DNA of 25,002 nucleotides from CAYTES01 sp964436935. GTDB taxonomy: Bacteria; Patescibacteriota; Gracilibacteria; UBA1369; UBA12473. The stretch's first letter is position 1. Every line of letters starts with the position of its first letter. Positions 22,047 to 25,002 of the stretch are shown here, piece by piece. The stretch lies in contig CAYTES010000018.1 in the NCBI GenBank assembly GCA_964436935.1, positions 1-25,002 of the forward strand. The letters are read 5' to 3'. The notes beneath the pieces were generated by a model. That model did no database searches, was not told where the DNA came from, and worked only from the letters and a program-made list of their open reading frames with translations. A program made the position numbers and the translations under genes.

Positions 22047-22958
22047 ATGCCTAATCTAGATAAATCAGAGCCACTTTATTCCTTGATGCGATTGGGTTCA
22101 CACGGTGTCCAAAAAGCAGCTGGCAAAGGGCCGCTTGTGGGGTTGATTAAAAGAGGGGCAGGCCTTGATCCCGAGGTTCAGCGCAGTCTGGCTGTGATTC
22201 AAAGTAGTGCAACTTCGCAGTTGGCGAAAGGATTAGAGCGATTTACATCGGGAGCTTTGTCGGTTGATCTTGCGGCGGATTTTTCCGGTTCTACTACTGA
22301 GTTGCATGCTTCTTTATTGAAATTATCAGGCGAATTGGCTTCACGTCTTGCCGGTAGTTTACCTTTGGCGCAAATTAATTATGGAATTTTTGGTGGAGAG
22401 GGTTTGGTTCAAGCTCGCGGAGGCGTTTCTTTGTTAGGGCAAGCGCATTGCTCAACGGCTGGCTGGGAATCCAGTTTTGGCCAGTTTTTAGAGAGGTATC
22501 GCGGATTGGAACGGAATCTTCAGCGTCAAGATGTGTTGATCAGTTTTCATGACGCACGTCCTAAGCAAGACGCTTCCCTTTTTGAATCCATTAAGGTTTT
22601 AAATCAGACCAATGGTATCGCGGTGATTATTTATCTTCCAAGTTCGGGATCGACCGATGCGGATCGGCAAGTTTTAAGAGATTTGGCTTCTCCGGAGACC
22701 GGTTTTAAGCGTGGATTATTTATTGATTTGAGTGGAGTTGATTATAAGGATCCTACTATTTTGGGAGGATTTATTCGAGAATTGGTGGAAGGAGTGGCAC
22801 AGACTAATCGAGAAGCTGCTCAAGCCGGTCAACATCCTGAAATTACCGGTGAAGTGGCGCATACGCGATTTCGTGCTTTGGCGGGAACGGTTTTGCAAAG
22901 AGCTAAACAATTATCTGCAAAATCTTCTCCGTTGGGATTGTTGGGGGATGGTCAATAA
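22047..22958 (+). CDS. vWA-like domain protein with MIDAS motif (303 aa)
   Basis: Residues about 70-245 resemble a von Willebrand factor A domain. A first hydrophobic strand leads into D78-F-S80-G-S82, the DxSxS metal-site motif. A helix, a strand (AQINYGIFGGEG) and a loop with T137 (HCSTAGWESSFGQFLERY) follow. The next strand, VLISFHDARP, has D169 at the third MIDAS position, and IAVIIYLPSS and RGLFIDLSGVD are further core strands. All three MIDAS segments can be assigned, so metal-dependent protein binding is plausible. The first 65 residues and the last 55 are helical. No signal peptide is present, so it is probably cytoplasmic. The start at 22047 is fixed by the promoter. It is followed after 25 nt by the J-domain gene. 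The vWA call rests on motif order, not on a search. Confidence 0.7.
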   Translation: MPNLDKSEPLYSLMRLGSHGVQKAAGKGPLVGLIKRGAGLDPEVQRSLAVIQSSATSQLAKGLERFTSGALSVDLAADFSGSTTELHASLLKLSGELASRLAGSLPLAQINYGIFGGEGLVQARGGVSLLGQAHCSTAGWESSFGQFLERYRGLERNLQRQDVLISFHDARPKQDASLFESIKVLNQTNGIAVIIYLPSSGSTDADRQVLRDLASPETGFKRGLFIDLSGVDYKDPTILGGFIRELVEGVAQTNREAAQAGQHPEITGEVAHTRFRALAGTVLQRAKQLSAKSSPLGLLGDGQ

Positions 22959-22983
22959 ATAATAAATAATAAATATTTAATTT

Positions 22984-24150
22984 ATGAGTTCAGATTCTGC
23001 GGATACTCGAGCGGTTGATCCTGATGAAGGGTTTAAGATTTTAACAGGATTAGTTCAAACCACGTTGCAATCTGAGTTCGATGGAGCTCAATCTCGTGTT
23101 GTGCACCAATTTGGGTTGCGCTTACAAGCTTGTTTGGAGCTTAGTTCTGAAATCGCTTCTGTTTTAGGTCAAACTCAAGCCGAAGTCTTATCCCATATTT
23201 TGAGAATTTTATCGACTACTTCTCAAGATCCGGAAGCTTTTTTGCGTAATTTTGTTCAGCGATTTAAAGACTTGCAAGCTCGATTGGGCCAATTGGAGAG
23301 TGGAACTGAGTTATCCTTGTTGAAGCAAAAATTATCTGATCAAGAGGCTTTTCAACAACAAATGAGGTCTCAATTTCAGGCGCAAATTGATCAATTGGAA
23401 TCTGTATTGAAAGAAAAAGATGCTTTGCTTGAAGAAAAAGACCGCTTACTTCATCAGGCTTTGGATCGTGTCAATCTTGCGGAAAGAGCTCAGGGCGATA
23501 TCCTTCGATTACGAGAACGTTTATTGACTCACGTTGCTGACTTGGCTCAAGAGATGGCTGCGGTTGTAACGGAAATTCGTACGGTGGAGCCGGGTATTTT
23601 GGCGGCTTATTTTGAATTTGGGGAAATTCAAAAGGTTTCCAATGAATGCCTGAGTGTTTTTCGTCAATTGAGTGCCGAAGTGCTTTCCAATATTAAGCTT
23701 TTTAGTTTCGCTGTCCAGGAATATGAACGCGTTACGAGCGACATTGCTTTAGCTCAAGGAATCCCTTCGTCTATTTTGTTGCAAAAAATAATGAAATGTT
23801 TGGGTTATTTTGAAGCGTTGAAGCAACTTCAGGATCAAATGATTCTCGATCAGACGGGGGAAGCGCCTTTGGATGTTCCTGCGGAATGGTTGGATTCTGC
23901 AGGCGGTTTGATCGATTTTTATGAACTTTTCGGCGTTTCGTTTGGTACGGATGTTAAGAACATTAAAAAAGCTTATCATCGTAAAATGAAAAAACTTCAC
24001 CCCGATTTAAATGATGGGCAAACCTCTCCTGAAGTTAACTTGTTGAATTTGGCTTGGGGGGTTTTGGATAGTCCCGAAGAGCGTGCCCGGTATGATGAAA
24101 TTTATCAAAAGATTTATTCAGAGAAAGTGAAAGCTTCTACTCCTTCTTAA
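22984..24150 (+). CDS. Coiled-coil protein with C-terminal J domain (388 aa)
   Basis: The J domain is at about 310-376: FYELFGVSFGTDVKNIKKAY, then KMKKLHPDLND with the HPD tripeptide at 339-341, and LAWGVLDSPEERARYDEIY. HPD is what stimulates Hsp70 (DnaK) ATPase, so this protein should recruit DnaK to a specific client. In DnaJ the J domain is N-terminal; here it is at the end and the Gly/Phe and zinc modules are absent. Residues 1-90 are helical; 93-175 form a long coiled coil with LEEKDALLEEKDRLL-type heptads. The middle (200-290) is again helical. It sits between the vWA-like gene and the right paralog, with gaps of 25 and 8 nt, so the three are one operon. No close family is recognised outside the J domain. 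Confidence 0.85.
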   Translation: MSSDSADTRAVDPDEGFKILTGLVQTTLQSEFDGAQSRVVHQFGLRLQACLELSSEIASVLGQTQAEVLSHILRILSTTSQDPEAFLRNFVQRFKDLQARLGQLESGTELSLLKQKLSDQEAFQQQMRSQFQAQIDQLESVLKEKDALLEEKDRLLHQALDRVNLAERAQGDILRLRERLLTHVADLAQEMAAVVTEIRTVEPGILAAYFEFGEIQKVSNECLSVFRQLSAEVLSNIKLFSFAVQEYERVTSDIALAQGIPSSILLQKIMKCLGYFEALKQLQDQMILDQTGEAPLDVPAEWLDSAGGLIDFYELFGVSFGTDVKNIKKAYHRKMKKLHPDLNDGQTSPEVNLLNLAWGVLDSPEERARYDEIYQKIYSEKVKASTPS

Positions 24151-24158
24151 ATTTTTTT

Positions 24159-24452
24159 ATGCTTGATCTTGAAGATCTTTTTGCTGAAATCAAACAAGAC
24201 TTGGAAGGTGGACGAAAATCGGTCACTACTCCTAAGGAAGTACCTTTAGATGAAGAGGCCAATTTTCAATCTTTTATGCAGGGACGAGATCCTCAACTCA
24301 CTTTGCCCATGGTAGAGGCTTTGAGTGATATTGTTTTTAGAGGAGCTCCTCGTTTTGTTCGAGGTTATCATCCTTCTCGAATCCAGACCGGTGTTGAGGC
24401 TTGGCTGGAACAACTTTCTCAGAATTCGATTTATTCGATTGGTTTTGTCTAG
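24159..24452 (+). pseudogene. Right paralog, first part: N-terminal module followed by a frame break
   Basis: This frame of 97 codons starts 8 nt after the J-protein stop. Residues 1-86 match the N-terminus of the gene at 21007-21912 (LEDLFAEIKQDL, VEALSDIVFRGAPRFVRGY and the WLEQL segment), then similarity ends and the frame stops at TAG 24450-24452. The next frame (positions 1 modulo 3) is open from 24325 to the window end and carries ATRQQSG, which resembles ATKQQAR in the paralog. The simplest reading is one gene with a shift of frame between about 24417 and 24450. This may be a real disruption, a sequencing error, or, less likely, programmed +1 frameshifting. Confidence 0.7.
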
Positions 24453-25002
24453 GGATGCTCTTCATGCGGCGACTCGACAACAATCTGGCATTGAGGTTCA
24501 GGACTATGTTCAAATGGCACTTGATGCTTTACAACGTGGTGATACAGAGAGGTTTATTCAAACGGTTTTGAAATATCCTGATCTTGCTCAAGATTATGCT
24601 GAAGTAGCTTTGAAATTGGGGAAGATGGAAGAAGTGGCTTTTCCTATTATTGAGAGGGCCAAGCTTGGACAACTTCCTGATGAAAATTTAAAATTATTTG
24701 CAAAGTTTTTTTTGGGAAATACCTATCAGAAACTTATTGAACAAACGTTGATGGAATTACAACAAAGTATGGCTCGAAGTATTCAACAGGGACAATATTG
24801 GGAATTTTATAATCAATTGGGGCAATTTATTGAAGCTCAATTTTCCCTTATTAAAGATCGGTTGGTTTTGGCTTTTTGGGATCCTACTCAGCTTGGCGAA
24901 TTGGTTGCCCTTGCGTCGAAATATTTTACACATTCCAGTTTCCATTCTTCCTGCATTCAGCCCTCAAAAGCACCAGTAGAGATTTTGGAAGTGGAAATAA
25001 AG
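24451..25002 (+). CDS. Right paralog, second part (partial, runs off the right edge)
   Basis: This frame is stop-free from 24325 to the last base and is at least 184 codons from 24451, so it is almost certainly coding. The product begins with RDALHAATRQQSGIEVQDYV and continues with TPR-like or helical-repeat character (MALDALQRGDTERFIQ, YAEVALKLGKMEEVA, KLFAKFFLGN) and then Gln-rich helices (LMELQQSMARSIQQGQ). The first clear ATG in frame is at 24514, so it could be a separate gene, but resemblance of the preceding residues to the left paralog favours continuation of the 24159 gene. No catalytic motif is visible. The C-terminus is outside the window. Confidence 0.6.

Overview
The window is a bacterial chromosome segment of moderate GC, dense with genes and using the standard code: UGA ends sufU, rnpA and khpB. 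Several features fit a small-genome, candidate-phylum type bacterium (Patescibacteria/CPR, for example a Peregrinibacteria-like lineage). These are a TrmB-type regulator, short family members, almost no Shine-Dalgarno sequences, an SLH surface protein, and large uncharacterised multi-domain proteins. The lineage is inference from gene style. UGA as a stop argues against Gracilibacteria/Absconditabacteria.

Layout. 1-3.5 kb: SUF iron-sulfur genes sufD, sufS and sufU, with an AlkD-type DNA glycosylase inserted on the opposite strand; sufB and sufC are not in the window. 3.5-5.4 kb: a SerB-like HAD phosphatase divergent from a TrmB-family regulator, then a small acidic protein. 5.4-9.7 kb, minus strand: the conserved rpmH-rnpA-yidC-khpB cluster, followed by an SLH-RlpA envelope protein, an FtsL/DivIC-like division protein and endonuclease III. 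9.9-13.2 kb: a large PP2C-like/membrane/beta-propeller protein and an AT-rich orphan gene with its own palindromic promoter. 13.3-18.6 kb, minus strand: ackA and pta (acetyl-CoA to acetate with ATP yield), a PHP-domain hydrolase whose 3' end overlaps pta by 77 nt, a small lipoprotein, a zinc-ribbon protein and gltX. 18.7-21.0 kb: ftsK. 21.0-25.0 kb: an uncharacterised cluster.

That last cluster is the best candidate for an undescribed system. A strong promoter at 21990-22018 drives a vWA-like protein with a plausible complete MIDAS metal site, then a coiled-coil protein with a C-terminal J domain, then a gene whose N-terminal module is paralogous to the divergent gene on the other side of the promoter. 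The right-hand paralog carries a frame disruption near 24417-24452, and its second part runs off the window edge.

Regulation. Three genes (orphan 12006, gltX, ftsK) have a -10 hexamer ending 6-7 nt before the ATG, which predicts leaderless mRNAs. Others (rpmH, sufU, the vWA gene) have short leaders without a Shine-Dalgarno sequence. No tRNA, rRNA, CRISPR array, insertion sequence or clear intrinsic terminator was seen. No stretch longer than about 300 nt lacks a gene.
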